Position numbers and translations under genes: made by a program
Assembly (NCBI RefSeq): GCF_000702205.1
Contig: NZ_JNKW01000001.1
Span: 62,001-126,000 of the forward strand
Direction: 5' to 3'
From: Lachnospira multipara LB2003
Lineage (GTDB): Bacteria > Bacillota > Clostridia > Lachnospirales > Lachnospiraceae
DNA: 64,000 nucleotides
Shown: piece by piece, positions 14,798 through 22,144 of the stretch
How the letters are laid out: each line of letters starts with the position of its first letter
Position numbering within the stretch: position 1 is the stretch's first letter
The notes under the pieces: model-generated
Databases searched by the model: none
Seen by the model: the letters and a program-made list of their open reading frames with translations, nothing else
Told to the model about the DNA's origin: nothing

Positions 14798-14943
14798 CGG
14801 ATTTGCCAGAATCTGTCAAGGAGGATATTCATCATTTCATTAATAATCTTCAAGAAGATGAATTCGACCAGAATAGTTTGAAGACCTATAGAGTTACAAA
14901 TGATCAGGTGGTAAGTCGCTTGGCAAGTGTCTTCGAAGCTTAA
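14791..14943 (+). pseudogene. Truncated partner (toxin-like) of the HTH gene
   Basis: ATG 14791 overlaps the HTH gene stop by 7 bp, as in toxin-antitoxin pairs, with GGAGG 8-12 bases upstream. The 50 codons include ESVKEDIHHFINNLQEDEFD and VVSRLASVFEA, then stop at 14941. Too short to hold a catalytic domain; the boundary motif AAATCGGCAGTTTGT follows at 14983. It looks like a gene whose 3' part was lost at a cassette junction. Confidence 0.6.
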
Positions 14944-15088
14944 GGTTCAATAAGTATGTATTTTTGGGATAATGAAATTTATAAATCGGCAGTTTGTGGA
15001 GGTAATGGGATTCCAATAAAACAGCATTGTATGAATTGAATTGTCGCTTGCTTGAAGTATGTCAAAGCGAGGATTGGAGGGGTAAATC

Positions 15089-15610
15089 ATGTTAGAAATA
15101 TTAAAAGCGAGGTTTCAGGATAATAAGAATCTTCATATGGAATTGAGTTGGCTTGACGTGGAGAAACGTTTGCTTGAGCATCCGGAATCCATGGACGTTT
15201 TGAGAAGGATGGAGGAGAGCGGCGGAGAACCGGATACCATCGGTTATGACGAAAAGACGGGAAAGCTAATTTTCTGCGACTGCGCAAAGGAGTCCCCTTC
15301 TGGCCGCAGAAGCCTGTGCTATGACGAAAAGGCATTACAGGGGCGTGCTAAAAATCCACCGTCAGGCAGCGCCGAATGGAAAGCAAAAGAAATCGGCGTT
15401 TTGATTATGACGGAGGAACTCTATCGCCGACTGCAAAGTCTCGGGGAATTTGATTTGAAAACGTCGAGTTGGATTACTACGCCGGATGATATTCGCGACA
15501 AGGGCGGTGCATTGTTCTGCGAACGACGTTACGGAACGGTTTTCACATTTCATAACGGGGCGAATTCGTACTATTCCGTGCGCGGGTTCAGAGGTTATAC
15601 GCTTATATGA
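15089..15610 (+). CDS. DUF4256 family protein
   Basis: 173 aa, full-length match in pattern to DUF4256: ESGGEPDTIGYDEKTGKLIF, CDCAKESPSGRRSLCYDEKA, TEELYRRLQSLGEFDLKTSS, and GGALFCERRYGTVFTFHNGA with YYSVRGFRG. Function of the family is not known; it is a soluble cytoplasmic protein common on accessory DNA. RBS TTGGAGGGGT. Base composition is clearly more GC-rich than its neighbours, so the gene was probably acquired separately. No promoter module copy is found in front; the boundary motif at 14983 lies 106 bp upstream. Confidence 0.87.
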   Translation: MLEILKARFQDNKNLHMELSWLDVEKRLLEHPESMDVLRRMEESGGEPDTIGYDEKTGKLIFCDCAKESPSGRRSLCYDEKALQGRAKNPPSGSAEWKAKEIGVLIMTEELYRRLQSLGEFDLKTSSWITTPDDIRDKGGALFCERRYGTVFTFHNGANSYYSVRGFRGYTLI

Positions 15611-15717
15611 TGACTCAGGGGACGGAGTTTGTGATTCATTTTGAGGTAATATAGGAATGTTATAGGAAAAAGAGATGGGCTTTGTCCGTGAAAAGAAAAT
15701 TGCTATGAAAAACTAAT

Positions 15718-15731
15718 AAATCGGAGTTTGT
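15718..15731 (+). repeat. Boundary motif without gene (AAATCGGAGTTTGT)
   Basis: Same motif as found before or at the edges of island genes at 11598, 13760, 14983, 16386, 17990 and 21256. Here it is followed by a small hairpin and then the post-gene motif AACTTCAGATTTGTC at 15762, with no coding sequence between, as if a gene had been lost. Confidence 0.55.
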
Positions 15732-15761
15732 AAGGCTCTTTTGTTAGAGAAAGAGCTCGAT

Positions 15762-15935
15762 AACTTCAGATTTGTCGAGCGGTGACTGCATTCGCATTCC
15801 GCTACGCTTCATGCTCATGTCGCGCTGTCGCACTATAAGTCTGCACACGAATATGTCTGTTCGTGAGCAAGCTCCCGACAGCCAATTCGGTGCATCCTTG
15901 CACCGCTCGTAGAAACGCGCAACTTCAAATTTGTC
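15762..15935 (+). repeat. Multi-hairpin element 3, copy 1, flanked by direct repeats
   Basis: Bounded by AACTTCAGATTTGTC (15762) and AACTTCAAATTTGTC (15921), exactly 159 nt apart. Inside, GAGCGGTG (15777) pairs with CACCGCTC (15901), enclosing GCTGTCG/CGACAGC, CACGAA/TTCGTG and GGTGCA/TGCACC stems. A near-identical copy with the same 159-nt spacing is at 18611-18783. It has no coding capacity and is much more GC-rich than its surroundings. Confidence 0.85.
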
Positions 15936-16005
15936 TATAATGACTTCAAGCTCAAAACAAAGAGTAAGAAAACAAATTGAAAATAAGAGAGGAAAAGATA
16001 AATGA
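15934..16005 (+). pseudogene. 3'-end relic of the membrane-protein gene at 22145 (relic 1)
   Basis: 24 codons reading SIMTSSSKQRVRKQIENKRG and KDK then stop, matching the last codons of the gene at 22145-22888. It is fused directly to the post-gene motif on its left and keeps the same spacer and repeat-family-1 copy on its right. Confidence 0.8.
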
Positions 16006-16026
16006 TTATGTAAAAGAGATTATAGA

Positions 16027-16325
16027 GATTCATGGTTGCCCATATAAAGGAAAAATTTCCATGTAGGGCAACGAATCTCAAGATTTCTTCTGCGTTTTTC
16101 ATCTTTTTTATCCTTATTTTATGTATATAGGCAATTTTAGTTTTATAAAACCCCGAAAAGGCAAGAATTTGTTGCCTTTTTGGGGCTTTTTTGTGTGATT
16201 TGGATTAGTTGTAAATTTATTGAACTTTTCCAAGAACAGAAATCTAATCTTTTTGCAGACTTTTTCCTTGATTTGGGTAATCCGGCCAGTAACTCAGAGG
16301 CTCAGGAAATGAATTGTAAAATTTA
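16027..16325 (+). repeat. Dispersed repeat family 1, copy B
   Basis: Contains the conserved TTGCCCATAT start, the AGGGCAACGAATCTCAAGAT stretch, the terminator core AAAAGGCAAGAATTTGTTGC followed by CTTTTTGGGGCTTTTTT, and one copy of the 42-nt tail unit ending GGAAATGAA. Terminates any transcript coming from the relic on its left. Confidence 0.85.
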
Positions 16326-16411
16326 TAAATATAATATATAATTATTGTTGTTTTTTTAACATTAATAGATAATAGTGAAATTAACAAATTGGAATTTAAA
16401 GGAGTATCACT

Positions 16412-16825
16412 ATGTGGTTTTTATTAGCGCTTAGTTCGGCAATCTTTGCCGCACTGACATCAATATTGGCAAAGATAGGAATTGAAGGTGTCGGATCGAA
16501 TCTGGCTACTGCAATCCGTACGATGGTAGTTGTTATCATGGCATGGGGAATGGTATTTATTACGCATCAGCAAGGCGGTATCAGAGCAATCAGTCAGAAG
16601 AGCTGGATTTTCCTGATCCTGTCCGGGCTGGCAACGGGAGCTTCATGGCTATGCTATTACAAGGCATTGCAGATGGGAGATGCTTCCAAAGTAGTGCCGA
16701 TAGATAAACTGTCCGTAGTTATCACTCTGGTGATGGCATTTGTTTTCCTTCATGAAGAGTTTACTGCAAAGTCGATGATTGGATGCATATTGATCGGGGC
16801 AGGAACATTGTTGATGGTTTTATAA
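16412..16825 (+). CDS. EamA-family half-size transporter
   Basis: 137 aa with four to five membrane helices, one EamA (DMT) repeat instead of the usual two. Visible parts: SAIFAALTSILAKIGIEGVG, AIRTMVVVIMAWGMV and GLATGASWLCYYKALQMGDA, then PIDKLSVVITLVMAFVFLHE, the typical end of an EamA unit. Such single-repeat proteins probably dimerise to move small metabolites; substrate unknown. Start has AAAGGAGTATCACT. A partial promoter/UTR module (AATAGTGAAATTAACAAATT) precedes it, and AACTTCAAGTTT follows at 16832, so it is a complete unit of the island. Confidence 0.87.
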   Translation: MWFLLALSSAIFAALTSILAKIGIEGVGSNLATAIRTMVVVIMAWGMVFITHQQGGIRAISQKSWIFLILSGLATGASWLCYYKALQMGDASKVVPIDKLSVVITLVMAFVFLHEEFTAKSMIGCILIGAGTLLMVL

Positions 16826-16973
16826 ATAAACAACTTCAAGTTTTTGTGGCTAAAGCCAATATAAATAATACTAGACAGATTTGTCCAATAGCGTAAATAC
16901 GGCATTTTCTCGCTTTGTGTCGTGTTATGTTTAGTAGAATAATATTACTCTGTCAATGAAAGGAGGAAACAGT

Positions 16974-17489
16974 ATGGATCAGAAAAAGATTGGACGTTTT
17001 TTAAAAGAACTTAGGAAAGAAAAGAATATTACACAGGAACAGCTTGCCGAAAAGATAAAAGTTTCAGGACGAACGGTTTCTAGATGGGAAACAGGTTCTA
17101 ATATGCCTGATATTAGTTTGTTGGCTGAATTGGCTGATTTTTATGATGTTAGTATACCTGAAATCATTGATGGAGAAAGGAAAAGCGAGAATATGAATGA
17201 AGAAGTAAAAGAAACAGTATTGAAATTATCTGATTATACAGAGACAATTAATCAGAAAAACAAAGGAAGGTTATTTGTACTTACGGTTATTGCAATAATA
17301 GGAATGATTGCGTTCGTGATTATTGAATTTACAGGACTAGATACACCTGGAAGTGTCTATGAAAGAGTAGCTGGTGCAGGTCTTGGGTTAGATTGTGGTA
17401 TATTAATAGTCCTTGCAGTGTATCTTTCTGGACTTTTAGGAAAGATTAAGGCAAGACGAGAAATGAAACGAAAGTACAACTGTAAATAA
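16974..17489 (+). CDS. XRE-family regulator with membrane helices
   Basis: 171 aa. Residues 1-65 are a Cro/C1 helix-turn-helix (FLKELRKEKNITQEQLAEKI, VSGRTVSRWETGSNMPDISL), then a linker, then two membrane helices (FVLTVIAIIGMIAFVII and LGLDCGILIVLAVYLSGLLG) and a basic tail. This membrane-anchored XRE layout is common in Firmicutes accessory regions. ATG 16974 has a near-perfect AAAGGAGGAAAC site. TTCAAATTTGTC at 17511 follows the stop and is fused to relic 2. Target genes are not evident. Confidence 0.87.
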   Translation: MDQKKIGRFLKELRKEKNITQEQLAEKIKVSGRTVSRWETGSNMPDISLLAELADFYDVSIPEIIDGERKSENMNEEVKETVLKLSDYTETINQKNKGRLFVLTVIAIIGMIAFVIIEFTGLDTPGSVYERVAGAGLGLDCGILIVLAVYLSGLLGKIKARREMKRKYNCK

Positions 17490-17520
17490 AAAGTCTAATA
17501 GACCATAAAATTCAAATTTG

Positions 17521-17592
17521 TCTATAATGACTTCAAGCTCAAAACAAAGAGTAAGAAAACAAATTGAAAATAAGAGAGGAAAAGATAAATGA
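17521..17592 (+). pseudogene. 3'-end relic of the membrane-protein gene at 22145 (relic 2)
   Basis: Identical in its 24 codons to the relic at 15934-16005, joined on the left to TTCAAATTTG and on the right to repeat-family-1 copy C through the same spacer. It is therefore a duplicated junction, not an independent event. Confidence 0.8.
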
Positions 17593-17609
17593 TCATGTAA
17601 AAGAGATTG

Positions 17610-17905
17610 TGGAGATTCATGGTTGCCCATATGAAGGAAAATTTCTCCTATAGGGCAATTAATTTTGTAATTTCCTCTGTGCTTTTCATCTTTTTCAATC
17701 TTATTTTACTTATATGGGCAAATCAAATTTTTTAAAACCCCGAAAAGGCAAGAATTTGTTGCCTTTTTGTGACTTTTTTGTATGATTTGGATTAGCTGTA
17801 AAAATATTGAACTTTTCCAAAACTGGAAATCTAATCTTTTTTTAGACTTTTTTCTTGATTTGGGCAATCCGGCCAGTAACTTAGAGGCTCAGGAAATGAA
17901 CCTAG
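17610..17905 (+). repeat. Dispersed repeat family 1, copy C
   Basis: TTGCCCATAT at 17623 pairs with ATATGGGCAA near 17714 (compare TTGCCTATAT with ATATAGGCAA in copy A: both sides changed together). Terminator core AAAAGGCAAGAATTTGTTGC near 17744 and the 42-nt tail unit once. Confidence 0.85.
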
Positions 17906-17943
17906 TGAGTTTTTTATTTTGCGTCCTCTGTGGACAAATTTAA

Positions 17944-18010
17944 TTGACATTTAACAGGATTCTGTATAATTGATAATAGTGAAATAAAAAAATCGGGATT
18001 TATGAAGGGG
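17944..18010 (+). promoter_or_regulatory. Shared promoter/5'UTR module, copy 2
   Basis: TTGACA (17944-17949) and TATAAT (17965-17970; 15-bp spacing, with TAATTG at 17 bp as an alternative), then AATAGTGAAATAAAAAAATC and GGGATTTATGAAGGGG before ATG 18022. About 75% alike to copies 1 and 3. Confidence 0.7.
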
Positions 18011-18021
18011 TGTGAGCAGTA

Positions 18022-18603
18022 ATGATAAAATTACGATATGGAAATACGAACACATTTTATATCGCTGGAGCAAAAGGCGGTCTGCTTATCGATACTGATT
18101 ATGCAGGAACCTTACCTCAGTTTTTCAAAGCGATAAAAACAGCTTGCATTGATATAAGCGATATTTCTTATATGTTAGCCACTCACTACCACCCTGATCA
18201 CATCGGAATCGTCAGTGAGTTACAGAAGCTTGGGGTTACGCTTTTGATTGTAGATGTTCAGCACAGTTCAGTTCATTTCGCCGATGACATATTTTTCAGA
18301 GACAAGCGATTGAATTACAAGCCGATAGATGAAAACGTGGCAAAGGTGATTAGTTGTGCAGAGAGCAGAAGCTTCTTGTGCAGTATTGGAATTAGCGGAG
18401 AGATCATTTACACACCAAGTCACAGTGAAGACAGTGTATCCATTATTCTTGACGATGGAAATTGTATTGTTGGCGATCTGGAGCCTGTTGAATATCTGGC
18501 TGCTTATAACCATAATCCCAGGTTAAAAAGTGACTGGGAGCAAATTATGAGCTATCATCCAAAACGAATCCTTTCTGCCCATGCAAATGAAAAAGAATTC
18601 TAA
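18022..18603 (+). CDS. Metallo-beta-lactamase fold hydrolase
   Basis: 193 aa MBL-fold protein. The zinc motif H-x-H-x-D-H is THYHPDH at about residue 55-61; the following metal histidine is likely in YTPSHSEDS, the bridging aspartate in VGDLEP, and the last histidine in SAHANE. It begins NTFYIAGAKGGLLIDTDYAG, usual for this family. Substrate cannot be predicted (thioester, lactone or nucleotide hydrolases share the motif). Expressed from promoter module copy 2; the post-gene motif TTCAAATTTGTC is at 18612, directly joined to multi-hairpin element 3. Confidence 0.87.
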   Translation: MIKLRYGNTNTFYIAGAKGGLLIDTDYAGTLPQFFKAIKTACIDISDISYMLATHYHPDHIGIVSELQKLGVTLLIVDVQHSSVHFADDIFFRDKRLNYKPIDENVAKVISCAESRSFLCSIGISGEIIYTPSHSEDSVSIILDDGNCIVGDLEPVEYLAAYNHNPRLKSDWEQIMSYHPKRILSAHANEKEF

Positions 18604-18610
18604 ATGACAA

Positions 18611-18783
18611 ATTCAAATTTGTCGAGCGGTGACTGCATTCGCATTCCGCTACGCTTCATGCTCATGTCGCGCTGTCGCACTATAAGTCTGCACACGAATA
18701 TGTCTGTCCGTGAGCAAGCTCCCGACAGCCAATTCGGTGCATCCTTGCACCGCTCGTAGAAACGCGCAACTTCAAGTTTGTAG
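18611..18783 (+). repeat. Multi-hairpin element 3, copy 2, flanked by direct repeats
   Basis: Near-identical to 15762-15935: flanking TTCAAATTTGTC (18612) and TTCAAGTTTGTAG (18771) are again 159 nt apart, with GAGCGGTG (18624) and CACCGCTC (18748) as the outer stem. The only clear internal difference is GTCTGTCCGTG for GTCTGTTCGTG. Confidence 0.87.
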
Positions 18784-18833
18784 TTTGCAAAATGGTCCCA
18801 TGGGGACGGGATTAGGAGGTTCAGAAAAGAAAT

Positions 18834-19277
18834 ATGTTGTATATAAAAAGTATATCAATCCCGAATGTAAATCCCTATAAGGATTTAGGGTTTCAAGGGT
18901 TTAACAATCGATTTTATTATATGGATACTGCTTGGGGCAGACATAGTTGCCCTATCGAAGAAGTAGAGTATGAAGCATTTTTTGGACAACGCTATAAAAA
19001 GGACACGGAGATAGGCTATCTCGTGGATGAAACCTTGGCGAACATTCTACATAGATTAGGGCAAAGAGACTTCGATTTTATGCAAAAGTTATATTCGGAT
19101 GCCAAGATGCACTTCGAAGACGGACAAGTTAAGTTCACCTATCTTCAGAAGTTTTCGAATCCGGATATACAAGGTTTTGACTACGTCTCTAAGACAGATT
19201 CTTTCCCTATCTCGGAAACCTATCACGCGTATATCAAGGGGTTACGGGAGGCGTATGAGAAGAGTCGTCAGCAGTAG
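18834..19277 (+). CDS. Unknown 147 aa protein
   Basis: No family recognised. Soluble and rich in aromatic residues (KDLGFQGFNNRFYYMDTAWG, EEVEYEAFFGQRYKKDTEIG), with helices in the second half and no cysteine cluster or membrane segment. A TTAGGAGGT site lies 14 bp before the ATG, a little far. It follows multi-hairpin element 3 copy 2. Size, composition and single-gene context resemble immunity or anti-restriction type cargo, but no motif supports a function. Confidence 0.6.
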   Translation: MLYIKSISIPNVNPYKDLGFQGFNNRFYYMDTAWGRHSCPIEEVEYEAFFGQRYKKDTEIGYLVDETLANILHRLGQRDFDFMQKLYSDAKMHFEDGQVKFTYLQKFSNPDIQGFDYVSKTDSFPISETYHAYIKGLREAYEKSRQQ

Positions 19278-19325
19278 TTGAAAGATGGACGAGTATAGTG
19301 AGGCGTATTATTGAAAGGAGCTATT

Positions 19326-20072
19326 ATGGAATATGTTTATGTAACAAAAGATAACCTCGAAGAGGAACATATTTGCTGCGCAATATCAAATAATAAGGAT
19401 GTTCAGGTCTCTTCAAAGAAGGCATGGCTTTCGGAGAGGTTTGATGAAGGACTTGTTTTCTTAAAGAGCGTAGAGCGCGGAAAGTGCTTTATCGAATATA
19501 TCCCGGCGGAAAACGCATGGATTCCGATAGAGGCAGATGGATATATGTACATTGACTGTCTCTGGGTGTCCGGGGCTTTCAAGGGACATGGATATTCTAC
19601 TGATCTACTTACTGCCTGCATCGAGGATAGTAAGGAAAAGGGGAAAAAAGGGCTTTGTATTCTTTGCGCTTCAAAGAAGAAACCGTTTCTGGCTGATCCG
19701 AAGTTTCTGAAGTACAAAGGATTTGTCGTGAGCGATGAAGCTGATAATGGTATTCAGCTTTGGTATATGCCGTTTGATAAACATGCAAAAGCTCCGGTGT
19801 TTAAGGAATGTGCAAAACATCCGCATATAGAAGAGCAGGGATATGTTTTGTACTATACGAATCAGTGCCCATTCAATGCAAAATATGTCCCGGTTTTGGT
19901 GCATACGGCAAAAGAAAATGGAATTGCATTCAAGGCAATACATCTTGAAAGCAAAGAAGAAGCACAGAATGCACCGACACCAATCACGAATTATGCGTTA
20001 TTCAATGATGGGGAGTATGTTACAAACGAGCAAATGAACGAGAAGAAATTCTTAAAACTTGCAGGAAAGTGA
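19326..20072 (+). CDS. GNAT acetyltransferase with YoaP-like C-terminal domain
   Basis: 249 aa. Residues about 60-150 are a GNAT domain (YMYIDCLWVSGAFKGHGYST gives the acetyl-CoA loop, then LLTACIEDSKEKGKKGLCIL). Residues about 165-245 match the YoaP-like domain, thioredoxin-like with YYTNQCPFNAKYVPVLVHTA and KAIHLESKEEAQNAPTPITN. This combination is known from B. subtilis YoaP. The acceptor is unknown. ATG 19326 is used because GAAAGGAG precedes it; the TTG at 19311 overlaps that site. Codon use is slightly more GC-rich than its neighbours. Confidence 0.85.
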   Translation: MEYVYVTKDNLEEEHICCAISNNKDVQVSSKKAWLSERFDEGLVFLKSVERGKCFIEYIPAENAWIPIEADGYMYIDCLWVSGAFKGHGYSTDLLTACIEDSKEKGKKGLCILCASKKKPFLADPKFLKYKGFVVSDEADNGIQLWYMPFDKHAKAPVFKECAKHPHIEEQGYVLYYTNQCPFNAKYVPVLVHTAKENGIAFKAIHLESKEEAQNAPTPITNYALFNDGEYVTNEQMNEKKFLKLAGK

Positions 20073-20128
20073 TAGTCGTTTACATTGGAAGTTAATTACA
20101 AACTTCCTGTTTACGAGAGGAGAATTGC

Positions 20129-20728
20129 GTGCAGAAAGTATATCTTAAAACAATGGGTTTTATTTGGTTCGTACATATGCTTTTGACAGGTTCAATTAGT
20201 TTCGGAATAATAGAACAAAATAGAGATTTAGTTAATACCTTTATCATTGTATCAGTTGTAGCAACTGTTGCAATGTTAATCTTAACAATTAAATACTTAA
20301 AAAAAGGATCCGAAGATAAAAAGGAATATTCAGAGTATATGATGGATATGTTCGGTGTATCAGCGTTATGTGCGGAAATATGTATTTATAGATTTGGAGG
20401 ATATTTATCAAAAAATATTCCTATGTTATCAGCTATAGTTTTCTTTTTGGTATTTGTCATTACGGGCATACTATATTGTAATCAAAAGAAAATAAAAAAT
20501 ATTAAATTGATAATATATGCGTTAATAGTTGCTTTTTTTATTTACATATTACCTATAGTAGCTATGCGAAGAATTATCCATTACGGAATAATTACAAAAA
20601 GTATAGGAGATAGCCAAGTCGATTGGATAATATTCTATGCAGTAATTCCGATAATTATTTTATTTGAGATATTAGGAACTTGTAGCTTGGTCAGGAGATT
20701 TATTAAAGATGAAAAAATTGGCTTTTAA
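20129..20728 (+). CDS. Unknown membrane protein (199 aa)
   Basis: GTG start with GAGAGGAGAAT upstream. Six predicted membrane helices in three pairs: FIWFVHMLLTGSISFGI, LVNTFIIVSVVATVAMLIL, AIVFFLVFVITGILY, LIIYALIVAFFIYILPIVA and WIIFYAVIPIIILFEIL are visible. No transporter signature. A single accessory gene of the island; AT-rich like the repeat copies that flank it. Could be an immunity or bacteriocin-protection membrane protein, which is a guess from its type only. Confidence 0.6.
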   Translation: MQKVYLKTMGFIWFVHMLLTGSISFGIIEQNRDLVNTFIIVSVVATVAMLILTIKYLKKGSEDKKEYSEYMMDMFGVSALCAEICIYRFGGYLSKNIPMLSAIVFFLVFVITGILYCNQKKIKNIKLIIYALIVAFFIYILPIVAMRRIIHYGIITKSIGDSQVDWIIFYAVIPIIILFEILGTCSLVRRFIKDEKIGF

Positions 20729-20743
20729 GGAAATGAAGATGTA

Positions 20744-20850
20744 TTGAGAACTAACCTCAAAAATACTAAAGAGGTTTATATAGAATTATATAAATTAGAT
20801 GATACAGTGCATAGAAAAACTATTATCGAAGAATTTGTATATCAAAACCA
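20744..20850 (+). pseudogene. Gene fragment running into repeat copy D
   Basis: A protein-like frame (KEVYIELYKLDDTVHRKTII, EEFVYQNQ) begins after the membrane-protein stop without a proper RBS and continues into repeat copy D, where the repeat's own conserved frame extends it to 21034. It is probably the remains of a gene end joined to the repeat. Confidence 0.35.
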
Positions 20851-21170
20851 GAGATTCATGGTTGCCCATATGAAGGAAAATTTCTCCTGTAGGGCAACAA
20901 ATTTCAAGATTTCTTCTGTGCTTTTTATCTTTTTGACCATTATTTTACTCATATGGGCAATTTTATTTTTTCAAAACCCCGAAAAGGCAAGAATTTGTTG
21001 CCTTTTAGACAGCTTTTTGTGTGATTTGGATTAGTTGTAAAAATATTGAACTTTTCCAAAACTGGAAATCTAATCTTTTTCCAGACTTTTTTCTTGATTT
21101 GGGCAATCCGGCCAGCAAATGAATCAGGGCAATTCGGCCAGCAACCTAGAAGCTCAAGAAATGAACCTAG
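20851..21170 (+). repeat. Dispersed repeat family 1, copy D
   Basis: All parts present: TTGCCCATATG (20862) with CATATGGGCAA (20950), the AAAAGGCAAGAATTTGTTGC terminator core, and one and a half tail units (GGCAATCCGGCCAGC, then GGCAATTCGGCCAGCAACCT). Its + strand stays open in one frame for about 60 codons. Confidence 0.85.
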
Positions 21171-21209
21171 TGAGTCTTATATTTTGCACTCATTGCGGGT
21201 TAATTTTAT

Positions 21210-21278
21210 TTGACATTCAACATGATTATGTACTATTAATAAAAGTGAAATTAACAAATCGAGATTTACAGAGGAGAG
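21210..21278 (+). promoter_or_regulatory. Shared promoter/5'UTR module, copy 3
   Basis: TTGACA (21210-21215), 18 bp, TATTAA (21234-21239), then AAAGTGAAATTAACAAATCG and AGATTTACAGAGGAG before ATG 21286. The UTR part is almost identical to copy 1. Confidence 0.75.
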
Positions 21279-21285
21279 GGACTAC

Positions 21286-22071
21286 ATGAATGAAGTGAAT
21301 AAAACACTGTATATTCCGCTGTATGGAAAATCAAAGGTGAGTCAACAGGGGATTATCATAAACGACCCATCAGCTGAGAGAATATGGAAAGAAGAAGCCT
21401 TCCCGATTCGCGGTAAGTCCAGGTCAAAATGGCTTGCTTACAATATGGCAATGAGAGCTCGTGTATTCGACGACTGGACAGACAGTATGCTTAAGCGGAG
21501 TCGCGATGCGTTGGTGATTCATATTGGCTGCGGACTTGACAGCAGGCATAAGAGGATAAAAACTTCCTGTTCTGAATGGGTGGACTGTGATCTTCCGGAT
21601 GTCATAGAGATTCGCAAGAAGTATTTTCAAGAAAATGAAACCTACCATATGGTAGCTTTGGATGCGTCCAGACCTGAACAGATTGGATTGCTCCCGGATT
21701 GTAATACAGCTATCGTTGTCCTTGAGGGACTGAGCATGTATCTGACCAATAGCCAGGTGCGAGGATTATTTCAAGCGCTGGATAAAAAGTATCGGGAACT
21801 TCATATTCTGATGGATGTTTATACCGAATTCGGCGTTAAAGCATCGAAATATAAGAATCCCGTCAACGATGTTGGCGTTACTAAGCTGTATGGGATAGAT
21901 GATATTGGGAGCATCATTGATGGCCTTCGGATTAGATTTGTAAAAGAGCACAGCTTTACTCCCGCTGCGCTGGTCAAAGAGCTTACACCAATCGAAAGGA
22001 TTTTTTTCAAGCTGTTGTTTACAGGCAAGCTGTATCGAAAGATATATCGCTTGTACGAACTTAAGACATGA
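21286..22071 (+). CDS. Class I SAM methyltransferase, leucine-carboxyl-methyltransferase (LCM) family
   Basis: 261 aa. The SAM-binding loop is VIHIGCGLDSRHKR near residue 80; NMAMRARVFDDW before it and SEWVDCDLPDVIEIRKKYF after it are typical of the LCM/TcmP branch (O-methyltransferases acting on small molecules or carboxyl groups). CNTAIVVLEGLSMYL matches motif IV. Length is normal. Substrate unknown. Under promoter module copy 3 with GAGGAGAGG as RBS. The post-gene motif TTCAAATTTGTT starts two bases after the stop. Confidence 0.85.
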   Translation: MNEVNKTLYIPLYGKSKVSQQGIIINDPSAERIWKEEAFPIRGKSRSKWLAYNMAMRARVFDDWTDSMLKRSRDALVIHIGCGLDSRHKRIKTSCSEWVDCDLPDVIEIRKKYFQENETYHMVALDASRPEQIGLLPDCNTAIVVLEGLSMYLTNSQVRGLFQALDKKYRELHILMDVYTEFGVKASKYKNPVNDVGVTKLYGIDDIGSIIDGLRIRFVKEHSFTPAALVKELTPIERIFFKLLFTGKLYRKIYRLYELKT

Positions 22072-22144
22072 ATTCAAATTTGTTAAACAGGTTGGATAAC
22101 TCCGTTCCGGGGTTTATTATTATAAGACAAAATAGGAGATTGGA

